In this document: piece after piece, positions 32,822 to 41,438 of the stretch
Position numbering within the stretch: the first letter of the stretch is position 1
Layout: the number at the start of each line of letters is the position of its first letter
Program-made: the position numbers and the translations under genes
The notes under the pieces: generated by a model
What the model was told of the DNA's origin: nothing
Databases searched by the model: none
The model's input: only the letters and a program-made list of their open reading frames with translations
Assembly (NCBI GenBank): GCA_030698375.1
Contig: JAUYLL010000129.1
Span: 51,653-115,652, forward strand
DNA length: 64,000 nucleotides
DNA from: Nocardioides sp.
GTDB taxonomy: Bacteria; Actinomycetota; Actinomycetes; Propionibacteriales; Nocardioidaceae
Reading direction: 5' to 3'

Positions 32822-33777
32822 GCCGTAGCCTCCCACTGGGCGAGCATCCGGGTCGCGACGGCGTCCTCCAGCACGAGGCAGGCCCGCACCCCGAGCAGGA
32901 CGGACTCGCGCTGGGTCGGGTCGGCGTCGACCAACGCCCCGCAGATGATCCGGGCAGCGAGCTGTTCGTGGGCGGCGTCGGCCTCCACGTGCTCGGCGTA
33001 GTAGTGCACCACCTCCGGAGCCATGCCGAGCCGCTCGAGCCCCTGCGTCACCCTCCGCGAGGGCAGCGAGCTGGTCGCCTCGAAGGCGGCGAGGTGCCCG
33101 AGCGCGGCGCCACGCAGGCGCCGGTGCAGGCCGAAGAGCGACATCGCGTTGTTCTGCTCCAGGACCTCGACGACCGCCTCGTCGACGTAGGCGCCGTACT
33201 CCGCGCGCAGGCCGCAGCTGATCATCCCGCGTTCGAAGAGCCGGTGGTGGAGCTGCTCGACCCGACCGCAGCCGTACTCGTCGAACTGCAACTCGAGGAG
33301 TGCGGCCTTGGGCTCGGCCTCGAGCCGCGGGATCACCCAGGAGGTGGGATCGGCCTCCTTGAGGTGGTAGACCGAGCGTTGCCGGAGCAGTTCGAGGACC
33401 TGGTCCTCGCTCGCAGCCCGCTGGACGTGGTCCGCCAGGGAGGGGCCCTCGTGGGCCTCGGTCAAGGCGAAGATGGCGTCGCCGACCGGGCGCTGCGGGT
33501 CGTCGGGGTAGGTCTCCGCGTGGGCGGCGGCACGTGCGCCGAGGTCGGCCTCGAAGCCCACCTCCAGCGTCCGGCGGACGCGCAGCAGGTCGGGATCCCA
33601 CTCGGCGTCCTCGGCGACGTCCTCGAAGCCGCGGTAGTGCAGCTCGTAGAGGCTCCACAGCGCGATCGCGGCGTCGTCACGGTTCTCGGCGGCGACGCCG
33701 GCGGGCGCGGGGCCGCCGCTGCGCAACACGGAGAACAGGGCGTCGCTGAGTGCCCCCCGGGCCTTGGGCAACCTCAT
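32818..33777 (-). CDS. Iron-containing redox enzyme family protein (heme-oxygenase-like fold)
   Basis: A 319-residue, mostly helical protein. The pattern LWSLYELHYRGFED near the N terminus and VVHYYAEHVEADAAHEQLA in the C-terminal half provide conserved Glu, Asp and His residues as in the heme-oxygenase-like diiron proteins. The family is often found with CDGSH proteins in actinobacteria (recall). The substrate is unknown. I chose the ATG at 33777, behind GGGAGG, over one 72 bases upstream. It is the first gene of a two-gene unit with the CDGSH protein, and it is divergent from the FAD-Rieske gene. Confidence 0.82.
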   Translation of the reverse strand: MRLPKARGALSDALFSVLRSGGPAPAGVAAENRDDAAIALWSLYELHYRGFEDVAEDAEWDPDLLRVRRTLEVGFEADLGARAAAHAETYPDDPQRPVGDAIFALTEAHEGPSLADHVQRAASEDQVLELLRQRSVYHLKEADPTSWVIPRLEAEPKAALLELQFDEYGCGRVEQLHHRLFERGMISCGLRAEYGAYVDEAVVEVLEQNNAMSLFGLHRRLRGAALGHLAAFEATSSLPSRRVTQGLERLGMAPEVVHYYAEHVEADAAHEQLAARIICGALVDADPTQRESVLLGVRACLVLEDAVATRMLAQWEATA

Positions 33778-33957
33778 CGGGGCGTCCTCCCGGGCGGCGG
33801 GGCACCCCCGGAGGACGGGACTACGGGTACGTCGGGCATGGCCCTCCACTACCCGTGCCGGGTGGGATTCAGTCGTCTGGCCTGCTGCCTCCCGTCAGGT
33901 GGCGGACCCACGCGACCGGGCCGCGTGCCGGAGCGCCGCTGAGGGTAGGTACCTCCC

Positions 33958-35358
33958 ATGACGCTCACTCCCCTCTGGACCCCCCGCCTCGACCCGGCGG
34001 CTCCTCTGCGGCCGCTGACTGGCCGCTACGACGTGCTCGTGGTCGGCGGCGGCATCACCGGGCTGACCACGGCGCTGCTCCTGGCCCGCCGGGGCATGGA
34101 CGTCGCCGTGGTCGAGGGCAGGACGCTCGGATCCGGCACGACGGGACGCAGCAGCGCCAAGGTGAGCCTGTTGCAGGGCACCCGCCTGTCGACCCTTCGT
34201 CAGCGGCACCCTGTGGACCGGGTGCGGGCCTACGTCGAGGGAAACCGCGCGGCACAGGACTGGGTCCGGTTGTTCTGCCAGGAGCACCACGTCGACCACC
34301 AGGAGCGCGCGGCCGCCACCTTCGCGTTCGGGGAGGCCGGTGCGCGCCGCGCGCGCGCTGAGCAGGACGCGGCCACGGAGGCTGGGCTCGACGCCCGGTG
34401 GGTGCCCGACCCCGACCTCCCCTTCGCCACCCACGGGGCGACCTGGCTCGACGACCAGCTCCAGGTCGACCCCGCGCACCTCGTCGCGGCACTCACCGAC
34501 CAGGCCCGCGAGGCGGGGGTGACCCTCTTCGAGCACACCCGCGTCCGGCAGGTGCGGGGCACCTCGCCCGTGCGGGTGCGCAGCAACGACGGTGAAGCGG
34601 AGGCCGGCACCGTCGTCGTCGCCACCAACCTGCCGTTCCTCGACCGCGGGGCGTTCTTCGCCCGCGCCGAACCGACCCGCTCCTACTCGGTGGCCTTCCG
34701 CACCCCCACCCGGGCGGTGGACGCGATGTACCTCGCCGCCGACTCCCCGAGCCGGTCGCTGCGCGACGCCCCCGGGTCGGACGGTGAGATGCTCCTCGTC
34801 GGCGGCAACGAGCACGTGACCGGCCGTGCCCGCTCCGAGGCCGCCCGCCTGGACGACCTGCGCCGCTGGACCGACCAGCACTTCGCCGGCGCCGAGGAGA
34901 CCCACGCGTGGTCCGCCCAGGACTACGTCCCTCACCACGGGCTCCCCTGGGCCGGGCCGGTGCTCCCCGGGCGCGACGACGTCCTCGTCGCCGGTGGCTT
35001 CGCGAAGTGGGGCATGACCAACGGCGTCGCGGCCGCCATGGTGCTCACGGGCCGCCTGATCGACGAACCGGAGCCGTGGGCAGGCGCGTTCTCCTCCCTC
35101 GCCGAGCACGAGCTGCGTGGTGCGCCGACGGCCGCCCGGGCGAACGCGGAGGTAGGGCTGGCGATGGTCGGCGGCTGGCTGCTCCCGCTCCTGCCGGGCC
35201 GCGAGGGTGGAGCGGTGTGCACCCACCTGGGAGGTCGAGTCGTCCACAACGACGCGGAGAACAGCTGGGACTGCCCCCTGCACGGCTCTCGCTTCGACGC
35301 CGACGGCACGGTGCTGGAGGGGCCGGCCACCTGCGGCCTGCGCACGCTGGGCGCCTGA
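33958..35358 (+). CDS. FAD-dependent oxidoreductase with C-terminal Rieske domain
   Basis: A 466-residue two-domain protein. The N-terminal DAO-type FAD domain has the dinucleotide motif VVGGGITGL at 28-36 and TTGRSSAKVS near 60-69. The C-terminal Rieske domain has cluster ligands Cys421 and His423 (CTHLGG) and Cys439 and His442 (CPLHGSRF); the extra disulfide cysteines of bc1-type Rieske proteins are absent. Fusions of this type are common in soil bacteria, and their substrate is unknown. The protein is soluble. The ATG at 33958 has GGTAGG upstream. The gene stands between the diiron/CDGSH unit and the phosphotransferase gene. Confidence 0.9.
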   Translation: MTLTPLWTPRLDPAAPLRPLTGRYDVLVVGGGITGLTTALLLARRGMDVAVVEGRTLGSGTTGRSSAKVSLLQGTRLSTLRQRHPVDRVRAYVEGNRAAQDWVRLFCQEHHVDHQERAAATFAFGEAGARRARAEQDAATEAGLDARWVPDPDLPFATHGATWLDDQLQVDPAHLVAALTDQAREAGVTLFEHTRVRQVRGTSPVRVRSNDGEAEAGTVVVATNLPFLDRGAFFARAEPTRSYSVAFRTPTRAVDAMYLAADSPSRSLRDAPGSDGEMLLVGGNEHVTGRARSEAARLDDLRRWTDQHFAGAEETHAWSAQDYVPHHGLPWAGPVLPGRDDVLVAGGFAKWGMTNGVAAAMVLTGRLIDEPEPWAGAFSSLAEHELRGAPTAARANAEVGLAMVGGWLLPLLPGREGGAVCTHLGGRVVHNDAENSWDCPLHGSRFDADGTVLEGPATCGLRTLGA

Positions 35359-35365
35359 GGACCTC

Positions 35366-36328
35366 TCAGACCTCGACGAGCGCCTCGAGCAGCCCCTCGA
35401 AGCGCAGCGCCTCGGTGACCGCGCGCTCCTCCTCCGGCCCGCCGACGGCGTGGGCGGTCCGCGTGAGCAGCGTGTACGCCGCCACCACCGCCGCGCCGTG
35501 CACCACGTCGGCCTCCCGCAGCACGAGCCCACCCGCCACCGCACCGCAGAGGTAGGAGTCCACCAAGGGACCGAGCGGCTGGCGCACCGACAGCAGCAAC
35601 GTGCCGAGGTCCGACCCCACCGGGTGGTGGCCCAGGGCGGACCAGTCGACGGCCACGAGCGTCCCGGGCTCGGCGGCGGCCCGGACGTTGGCCAGGATCG
35701 CGTCGCCGTGGCTCGGCACGGCGGGGAGCCCGGCGTACGACGTGAGGAGGCGGTCGCGCTGGTGCCAGAGCATCGCGGCGACGCCCGCGATCGGGGACGA
35801 GGCGAGCTCCGGCCACCCGCGCGCGTCGTCACGGGCGCGCAGCCGGGCGCCCAGGCTCGGCCTGCTGGTCCACCCCGTGACCGGCACCGGCTCGGCAGCG
35901 AAGCGCCCCAGGGCACGGGCCCGGTCCGCTGCGGCCACGTCGTCAGCCGCGGGAACCCATTCCCAGACCAACGTGATGCCGTCACCGTCCTCCGCGCAGT
36001 CCAGCAGCACTGGGGCCCGCAACCCGGACGTCGCAGCGACGACGCCTGCGGTGGCGACCTCGGCCTCGCGTCGCCAGTACGCCCAGTGCCCGGGATCCGT
36101 GGCGGCCTCCGGACGATCCTCGGCCCCCCGGAACCGGGCGCCCGTCGGCGCCACGAGACGCTTCACGACGGCGCGGGCATCCCTGTGGCTGACGAGGAAC
36201 ACCCCTGCGGTCGACGCGCGGGGCGGCGCGAGCCGGGTCCAGGCGGGGTCTGGCTCCCACACGGCGGCCTCCGCATCGCTCGGCACGGACGCCACCGGTC
36301 GGTGACCGGCGAGGGACGCCCCGTGCAC
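35366..36328 (-). CDS. Aminoglycoside-phosphotransferase-family protein
   Basis: A 320-residue protein with the APH kinase fold. The catalytic loop is SHGDAILANVRA, with Asp209 and Asn214, and the metal-binding Asp228 is in VAVDWSALGHHPVGSDL. The N-lobe Lys may be in AVVKRLVAP (near 54-62). Such proteins phosphorylate small hydroxyl compounds; an antibiotic is only one possibility and there is no resistance context here. The start is GTG at 36328. It ends seven bases after the FAD-Rieske stop on the other strand. Confidence 0.8.
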   Translation of the reverse strand: MHGASLAGHRPVASVPSDAEAAVWEPDPAWTRLAPPRASTAGVFLVSHRDARAVVKRLVAPTGARFRGAEDRPEAATDPGHWAYWRREAEVATAGVVAATSGLRAPVLLDCAEDGDGITLVWEWVPAADDVAAADRARALGRFAAEPVPVTGWTSRPSLGARLRARDDARGWPELASSPIAGVAAMLWHQRDRLLTSYAGLPAVPSHGDAILANVRAAAEPGTLVAVDWSALGHHPVGSDLGTLLLSVRQPLGPLVDSYLCGAVAGGLVLREADVVHGAAVVAAYTLLTRTAHAVGGPEEERAVTEALRFEGLLEALVEV

Positions 36329-36346
36329 GCCCAGTCTGCCGGGCGG

Positions 36347-36976
36347 TCAGGCGTTGTGGACCCGCACGACCAACGATGACGCCTGCGCGACCGCCCGGTC
36401 GAGGTCGTCGCGGCGTGGTTCGGGGACGTCCAGAAAGGATCCCCGGACCCTCGTCCCGAGCGTGCGCAGGCGCGGGTCGGACAGGGTCGCGGCGACGGCG
36501 GTCCGGTCGCCGCCGGTGACCAGGAGGTCCACCGGTGACCCCTCGACGAGGATCCGGTGGGCGTAGTCGGCGGCAGCGGCGTACGCGTCACGCGCCTGGT
36601 TCTCCCGGCGCCGCGCGAAGCGCTGCTGGCTCTGGCCGCCGGCCTTGGTACGACCCTGGACGTGGCGGCGGCCGACCTTGCTGGCCGTCTGGCGGGCCTC
36701 AGCCAGCCGGGCCAGTGCGAACCCGCCCTTGCGCACCAGGAGCACGCCCCAATCCTCGGGTGGCTCGGTGAGCGCGAGCATCGCGTCCGCACGAGGCTCG
36801 GCGACGGGGCGCTCGAACGGCGCGGTCACGACCGCCCAGGACCCGTCTGCGGCCTCGAGCCGGAGCGTGCCGTCGAGGACGGAGGACGTCACCGCCCCGT
36901 GCCGGTCGGTGAAGTTGGCGCACCACCGTGACCACCGCTCCCCCGGGACCATGGCGGTGCGGTCCTCAGCAGTCAC
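36347..36976 (-). CDS. acVLRF1 family peptidyl-tRNA hydrolase
   Basis: Actinobacterial Vms1-like release factor 1, a 209-residue protein that should cut peptidyl-tRNA on stalled large ribosomal subunits. The decisive motif is HVQGRTKAGGQSQQRFARRR at 105-124, with GGQ at 113-115 and Gln115 as the catalytic residue, like class I release factors. The helical tail after it (ENQARDAYAAAADYAHRIL) also matches the family. It lies immediately upstream of the phosphotransferase gene on the same strand, 18 bases apart. SufT ends 30 bases to its right. Confidence 0.9.
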   Translation of the reverse strand: MTAEDRTAMVPGERWSRWCANFTDRHGAVTSSVLDGTLRLEAADGSWAVVTAPFERPVAEPRADAMLALTEPPEDWGVLLVRKGGFALARLAEARQTASKVGRRHVQGRTKAGGQSQQRFARRRENQARDAYAAAADYAHRILVEGSPVDLLVTGGDRTAVAATLSDPRLRTLGTRVRGSFLDVPEPRRDDLDRAVAQASSLVVRVHNA

Positions 36977-37006
36977 GAGGTGGTCACGGGCCGCTCGTCC
37001 ACCGGC

Positions 37007-37387
37007 TCAGACGTTGAAGCCGAGGGCGCGCAGCTGCTCGCGCCCGTCGTCGGTGATCTTGTCCGGGCCCCACGGGGGCATCCAGACCCAGTTGATCGTC
37101 ACGCCGTTCACCATGCCCTCGAGGGCGCTGTGCGTCTGGTCCTCGATGACGTCGGTCAGCGGGCAGGCCGCCGAGGTCAGCGTCATGTCGAGGACGACGT
37201 CGTGGCTCGGGTCGAGGTGGACGTCGTAGACGAGGCCGAGGTCGACGACGTTGATGCCCAGCTCGGGGTCGACCACGTCCTTCATCGCCTCGAAGACCTC
37301 GTCCTTGGTCAGCGTGGTGGTGCCGGCGAGGTCGACCTCGGGAAGGTCGTCCGCCGGTGCGGTGGTGGGGTTCGGTGTCTCGGTCAT
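37007..37387 (-). CDS. sufT: SufT, iron-sulfur cluster assembly factor (MIP18/DUF59 family)
   Basis: A 126-residue protein of the MIP18 family that helps to mature iron-sulfur proteins. DPELGINVVDLGLVYDV (40-56) is the family hallmark, and Cys75 in TSAACPLTD is the conserved reactive cysteine. An acidic, Thr/Pro-rich extension of 20 residues precedes the domain. The ATG at 37387 overlaps the sufU stop (ATGA), so it is the last gene of the suf operon. PaaD-like proteins share the fold, but the operon decides. Confidence 0.93.
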   Translation of the reverse strand: MTETPNPTTAPADDLPEVDLAGTTTLTKDEVFEAMKDVVDPELGINVVDLGLVYDVHLDPSHDVVLDMTLTSAACPLTDVIEDQTHSALEGMVNGVTINWVWMPPWGPDKITDDGREQLRALGFNV

Positions 37388-37899
37388 GCCTGCTCCTCCT
37401 GGTCCGGGGACTGGCTGGGGGTGGGGGTGGGCTCGGCGCCGAGCACCTGGGTCGTGGCGTCCTTCCAGGCCATCCACGACAGCAGGGCGCACTTCACGCG
37501 GGCCGGGAACTTGGCGACCCCGGCGAAGGCGATGCCGTCACCGAGGACGTCCTCGTCGGGCTCGATGGTGCCGCGTCCATGCATCAGCGCGAGGAACTCG
37601 GCGTGCACGGCCGCAGCCTCGTGCACGGGGCGTCCGATGAGGAGCTCGGTCATCACCGAGGTGGCCGCCTGGCTGATCGAGCAGCCCTCGGCGGCGTACG
37701 AGACATCGGCGACGACCGCGTCGTCGCCGCCACCCTCCAGGTGCACGCGCAGGGTCAGCTCGTCGCCGCAGGTCGGGTTCACGTGGTGGACCTCGGCCTC
37801 GAACGGGTCGCGCAGCCCGGCGTTCTGCGGGCGCTTGTAGTGGTCCAGGATGATCTCCTGGTAGAGCGAGTCCAGGTCCTGTCCGGGCATCTGGCTCAT
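37384..37899 (-). CDS. sufU: SufU, sulfur-transfer protein of the SUF system
   Basis: A 171-residue NifU-like protein that takes sulfur from SufS. Zinc/sulfur ligands are Cys44 and Asp46 in NPTCGDE, Cys73 in EGCSISQA, and Cys137 in RVKCALLSW, all conserved in the Gram-positive SufU type. LYQEIILDHYKRPQNAG opens the fold. The C-terminal 25 residues are acidic and Pro-rich. Its ATG overlaps the sufS stop by four bases, and the stop overlaps sufT in the same way. Confidence 0.96.
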   Translation of the reverse strand: MSQMPGQDLDSLYQEIILDHYKRPQNAGLRDPFEAEVHHVNPTCGDELTLRVHLEGGGDDAVVADVSYAAEGCSISQAATSVMTELLIGRPVHEAAAVHAEFLALMHGRGTIEPDEDVLGDGIAFAGVAKFPARVKCALLSWMAWKDATTQVLGAEPTPTPSQSPDQEEQA

Positions 37900-39185
37900 G
37901 CGGATGCTCCCGTCGTGCCGAAGTAGCGCTGGGTGTAGGCGAGGGCCTCGACGAAGGCGTCGACCTCTGCGGGGGTCGTGTAGAGGTACGACGACATCCG
38001 GGTCGAGCTCTGCACGCCGAACCGGGCGTGGGCGGGCTTCGCGCAGTGGTGGCCGGCACGCACCGCGACCCCGCGGGAGTCGAGCACCTGGGCGACGTCG
38101 TGCGGGTGAATGCTGTCGACCTCGAAGGCGATCGCGCCGCCCCGTTCATGGGCGGTCTGCGGCCCGAGCACGGTGATGCCGGGCAGCGAGGCGAGACCGT
38201 CCAGGGCGTAGGCAGTGATCGCCTCCTCGTGGGCACGGATGGCGGCCATGCCGACCGAGTCGATGTAGTCCACCGCGGCGCCGAGCCCCACTGCCTCCAC
38301 GATCGGCGGAGTCCCTGCCTCGAACTTGTGGGGGATCCCGGCGTACGTCGAACGCTCCATCGCCACGGTCGCGATCATCTCGCCGCCTCCGAGGAACGGC
38401 GGGAGCTGGTCGAGGAGCGCGCGGCGTCCCCACAGCACGCCGATCCCGGTCGGCCCGGTGACCTTGTGGCCGGTGAAGACCAGGATGTCGGCGCCGCTGT
38501 CCTGCACGTCGACCGGCATCTGCGGGACGGCCTGGGACGCGTCGAGGACCACGATCGCGCCGACCTCGTGCGCACGACGGGCGATCTCGCGGACCGGGTT
38601 GACGGTGCCGAGCATGTTCGAGACCCAGGTGAGCGAGACGACCCGGGTCCGTTCGTTGATCAGCTCGTCGATCGACGACAGGTCGAGCTGGCCGTCGTCG
38701 GTGAGCCCGAACCAGCGCAGGGTCGCACCGGTGCGCTGGGTGAGCAGCTGCCAAGGGACGATGTTGGAGTGGTGCTCCATCTCGGTGATGAGCACCTCGT
38801 CGCCCTCGCCGAGCGGACCGAAGGTGGCCGCCTCCGTGCTGATCTCCTGCGCGAAGGTCAGCGTGCTCGCCACGAGGTTGAGCGCCTCGGAGGCGTTCTT
38901 CGTGTAGATCACCTCGTCCCGCGAGGGCGCGTTGAGGAACCGCGCGACCGTGTCGCGGGAGGCCTCGAACGCCGCAGAGCTCTCCGCGCCCAGCTGGTGC
39001 ATCGCCCGGGCGACGTTCGCGTTGTGCCGCTCCAGGTGGTCGACCATCGCGTCGATGACGACCTGCGGCTTCTGCGAGGTGTTCGCGCTGTCGAGGTAGA
39101 CCAGGGGGTGGCCGCCCGCGAGCGTGCGCTCGAGGATCGGGAAGTCCTTCCGGATCACCTCGAGGTCGGGAAGCAGGCCCTCCAC
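37896..39185 (-). CDS. sufS: SufS cysteine desulfurase
   Basis: PLP enzyme that takes sulfur from cysteine for cluster building, 429 residues. The cofactor Lys241 lies in FTGHKVTGPTGIG, His138-139 in EMEHHSNIVPW, and the nucleophile Cys381 in RAGHHCAKP. RMSSYLYTT near the C terminus places it among group II (SufS) enzymes with a short active-site loop, which need SufU for activity. It starts two bases after the sufC stop codon (39188) on the same strand. Confidence 0.97.
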   Translation of the reverse strand: MEGLLPDLEVIRKDFPILERTLAGGHPLVYLDSANTSQKPQVVIDAMVDHLERHNANVARAMHQLGAESSAAFEASRDTVARFLNAPSRDEVIYTKNASEALNLVASTLTFAQEISTEAATFGPLGEGDEVLITEMEHHSNIVPWQLLTQRTGATLRWFGLTDDGQLDLSSIDELINERTRVVSLTWVSNMLGTVNPVREIARRAHEVGAIVVLDASQAVPQMPVDVQDSGADILVFTGHKVTGPTGIGVLWGRRALLDQLPPFLGGGEMIATVAMERSTYAGIPHKFEAGTPPIVEAVGLGAAVDYIDSVGMAAIRAHEEAITAYALDGLASLPGITVLGPQTAHERGGAIAFEVDSIHPHDVAQVLDSRGVAVRAGHHCAKPAHARFGVQSSTRMSSYLYTTPAEVDAFVEALAYTQRYFGTTGASA

Positions 39186-39187
39186 GG

Positions 39188-39946
39188 TCAGACCGCCGCG
39201 CCGGTGTACTTCTCGTAACCGTTGGCCTCGAGCTCGTCGGCCAGCTCGGCCCCGCCGCTCTCGGCGATCCGGCCGTCGACGAACACGTGCACGCGGTCGG
39301 GCTGGATGTAGCGCAGGATCCGCGTGTAGTGGGTGATGAGCAGGACGCCCTTGCCCTCCTGGGCACGGAACCGGTTCACGCCCTCGGAGACGATCTTGAG
39401 CGCGTCGATGTCGAGGCCGGAGTCGGTCTCGTCGAGCACCGCGACCTTGGGGTTGAGCAGTTCGAGCTGGACGATCTCGTGGCGCTTCTTCTCGCCGCCG
39501 GAGAAACCCTCGTTGACGTTGCGCTGCGCGAAGGTGGGGTCCATCTGCACGCGGCTCATGGTCGCGTTGACGTCCTTGACCCAGGTCCGCAGCTTGGGGG
39601 CCTCGCCGTCGATGGCGGTCTTGGCGGTCCGCAGGAAGTTGGAGACCGAGACGCCGGGCACCTCGACGGGGTACTGCATCGCGAGGAAGAGACCGGCGCG
39701 AGCGCGCTCGTCGACGCTCATCGCGAGGACGTCCGCGCCGTCGAGGGTGACGCTGCCGGAGGTGATCTGGTACTTGGGGTGGCCGGCGATGGAATAGGCC
39801 AGCGTGGACTTGCCGGACCCGTTGGGGCCCATGATCGCGTGCGTCTCACCGCCGTCGATGGTCAGCGTGACGCCCTTGAGGATCTCTGTGGGGCCGTCCT
39901 CGGTCTTGACCGATGCGTGCAGGTCCTTGATCTCCAGCGTGCTCAT
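39188..39946 (-). CDS. sufC: SufC, ATPase of the SUF scaffold
   Basis: ABC-type ATPase of the SufBCD scaffold, 252 residues. Walker A is GPNGSGKST at 40-48, the signature is FSGGEKKRHEIVQL, and the Walker B region VAVLDETDSGLDIDALKIV is characteristic of SufC (ETDSGLDID). LITHYTRIL holds the switch His. It lies between sufD (69 bases upstream) and sufS (two bases). GGAGACAC before the ATG is a reasonable ribosome binding site. Confidence 0.97.
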   Translation of the reverse strand: MSTLEIKDLHASVKTEDGPTEILKGVTLTIDGGETHAIMGPNGSGKSTLAYSIAGHPKYQITSGSVTLDGADVLAMSVDERARAGLFLAMQYPVEVPGVSVSNFLRTAKTAIDGEAPKLRTWVKDVNATMSRVQMDPTFAQRNVNEGFSGGEKKRHEIVQLELLNPKVAVLDETDSGLDIDALKIVSEGVNRFRAQEGKGVLLITHYTRILRYIQPDRVHVFVDGRIAESGGAELADELEANGYEKYTGAAV

Positions 39947-40014
39947 CGTGTGTCTCCTTGGTGCTCGTGGTCTCGACGGGTCTCGACCGACGAGAAGGGT
40001 GGTCAGTGGTGGGC

Positions 40015-41202
40015 TCAGCCGAGGCTGAGGAGGTGGCGCTCCAGCTCGGACTCGACGGTCGACTGCAGACGCTCCTCGAGCGCCGGGACGCCGACCTTGC
40101 GGATCAGGTCGCCGAAGAAGCCGTGGACGACGAGCCTGCGCGCCTCGGTCTCGCTGATGCCGCGCGAGCGCAGGTAGAACAGCTGCTGGTCGTCGAACCG
40201 GGCGGTGGCCGAGGCATGCCCGGCACCCTCGATCTCGCCGGTCTCGATCTCGAGGTTCGGCACCGAGTCGGCGCGGCAGCCGTCGGTGAGGACCAGGTTG
40301 CGGTTCTCCTCGAAGGTCTCGATGCCCTCGGCGACCTTGCGGATAAGGACGTTGCCGATCCAGACCGTGTGGGCGCCGTCGCCCTGCAGCGCGCCCTTGT
40401 AGACGACGTTGCTCTTGGTCCGCGGCGCGGTGTGGTCGGCGAAGAGGCGGTGCTCGATGTGCTGGCCCTCGTCGGCGAAGTACAGACCGAGGAGCTCGGC
40501 CTCGCCGCCGGGACCGTCGTAGGTGACGTTGGCGTCCATCCGCACGACGTCGCCACCGAAGGTGATCGCCACGTGCTTGTAGGAGGCGTCGCGGCCGACC
40601 AGCGCCTGGTGGTGGGTCAGGTGGACCGCGTCGTCGGCCCAGTCCTGGAGCGAGACCACGGTGACCTGGGCGCCGTCCCCGACCTCGACCTCGACGACCT
40701 GCGCCAGGGAGGCGGATCCGGTGTGGTTGAGCACCACGACGGCGCGGGAGTGTCGCCCGAAGCGGAGCGCGACCCGGCCCGCCTCCGTGACGCTCGCGTC
40801 GGTCCCGGTCAGGTCGATCATGACCGGCTCGGCAGCCTCGAGCTCGGCCGGGACGTCGACGAGCAGCACCGACGGGACCTCGGCAAGCACCCGCGCGGCG
40901 AACCGGCTGTTCGGCACCCAGCCGCTGATCCCCTTGAGGGACTCGGCCTCCTCGCCGTCCACGCCCTCCACGCGCACGCCCTCAGGCGCGGTCCACGTGC
41001 AGGTCGTCGCGCTCTCCTGGAACGGCGCGTCGGCGTGCAGCTCCTTGAGCCGCTTCAGCGGGGTGAAGCGCCAGATCTCGTCCTTGCGCCCCGGCACCGG
41101 GTGCGCCTCGACCTCCCACGCCCCCTCGGGGTGCAGGTGCGAGAGCACCTTGTCCGTCGTCTCCACCGCCCGCGCTACCGCGGGAGTCTCGGTCACCGTC
41201 AC
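40015..41202 (-). CDS. sufD: SufD, scaffold protein of the SUF system
   Basis: A 395-residue beta-helix protein that pairs with SufB. The C-terminal core has FDDQQLFYLRSRGISETEARRLVVHGFF (key parts DQQLFYLRSRGIS and GFFGDL), and the central part has LTDGCRADSVPNLEIETGEI and GHASATARF. KDEIWRFTPLKRLKEL near residues 39-54 is the N-terminal helix. GTG at 41202 follows AGGA; an in-frame GTG six bases downstream is an alternative. A 236-base gap to sufB is unusual within this otherwise tight operon. Confidence 0.94.
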   Translation of the reverse strand: MTVTETPAVARAVETTDKVLSHLHPEGAWEVEAHPVPGRKDEIWRFTPLKRLKELHADAPFQESATTCTWTAPEGVRVEGVDGEEAESLKGISGWVPNSRFAARVLAEVPSVLLVDVPAELEAAEPVMIDLTGTDASVTEAGRVALRFGRHSRAVVVLNHTGSASLAQVVEVEVGDGAQVTVVSLQDWADDAVHLTHHQALVGRDASYKHVAITFGGDVVRMDANVTYDGPGGEAELLGLYFADEGQHIEHRLFADHTAPRTKSNVVYKGALQGDGAHTVWIGNVLIRKVAEGIETFEENRNLVLTDGCRADSVPNLEIETGEIEGAGHASATARFDDQQLFYLRSRGISETEARRLVVHGFFGDLIRKVGVPALEERLQSTVESELERHLLSLG

Positions 41203-41438
41203 GTCAATCCTGTCTGTCGTCGTCTTCGTCTGCACTCTCCGGCCGGTCGGGGCCGGTGGTGCTCGCCGTGCTGGGTCCCGTCCCGCCGGCCCGTGCCCGG
41301 AGGGAACGGCGGCGGAGGCGGAGGGGGCGAGGCGTGGATGGGACTGGCCCCCCGGAGCGAGGAACGAGCGAAGGGTGGATGCCTCGCCCCTCCTCCCGAA
41401 GGCCGCGCCGCGGAACCGCGGCGTCGTCCCAGGAGCGG
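41203..41438. other. Long spacer inside the suf operon with an inverted repeat
   Basis: No gene is evident here. GGGGCGAGGC (41324-41333) and GCCTCGCCCC (41381-41390) form a perfect 10-bp inverted repeat with a 47-base centre that includes GAGCGAGGAACGAGCGAAG (41354-41372). It could be a processing site, a partial terminator between sufB and sufD, or a dispersed palindromic element of this genome. Confidence 0.55.

Noticed and set aside
35366..36328. Antibiotic-resistance phosphotransferase
   Set aside because: Only the general kinase fold is seen; there is no mobile context and no subgroup motif for a resistance enzyme.
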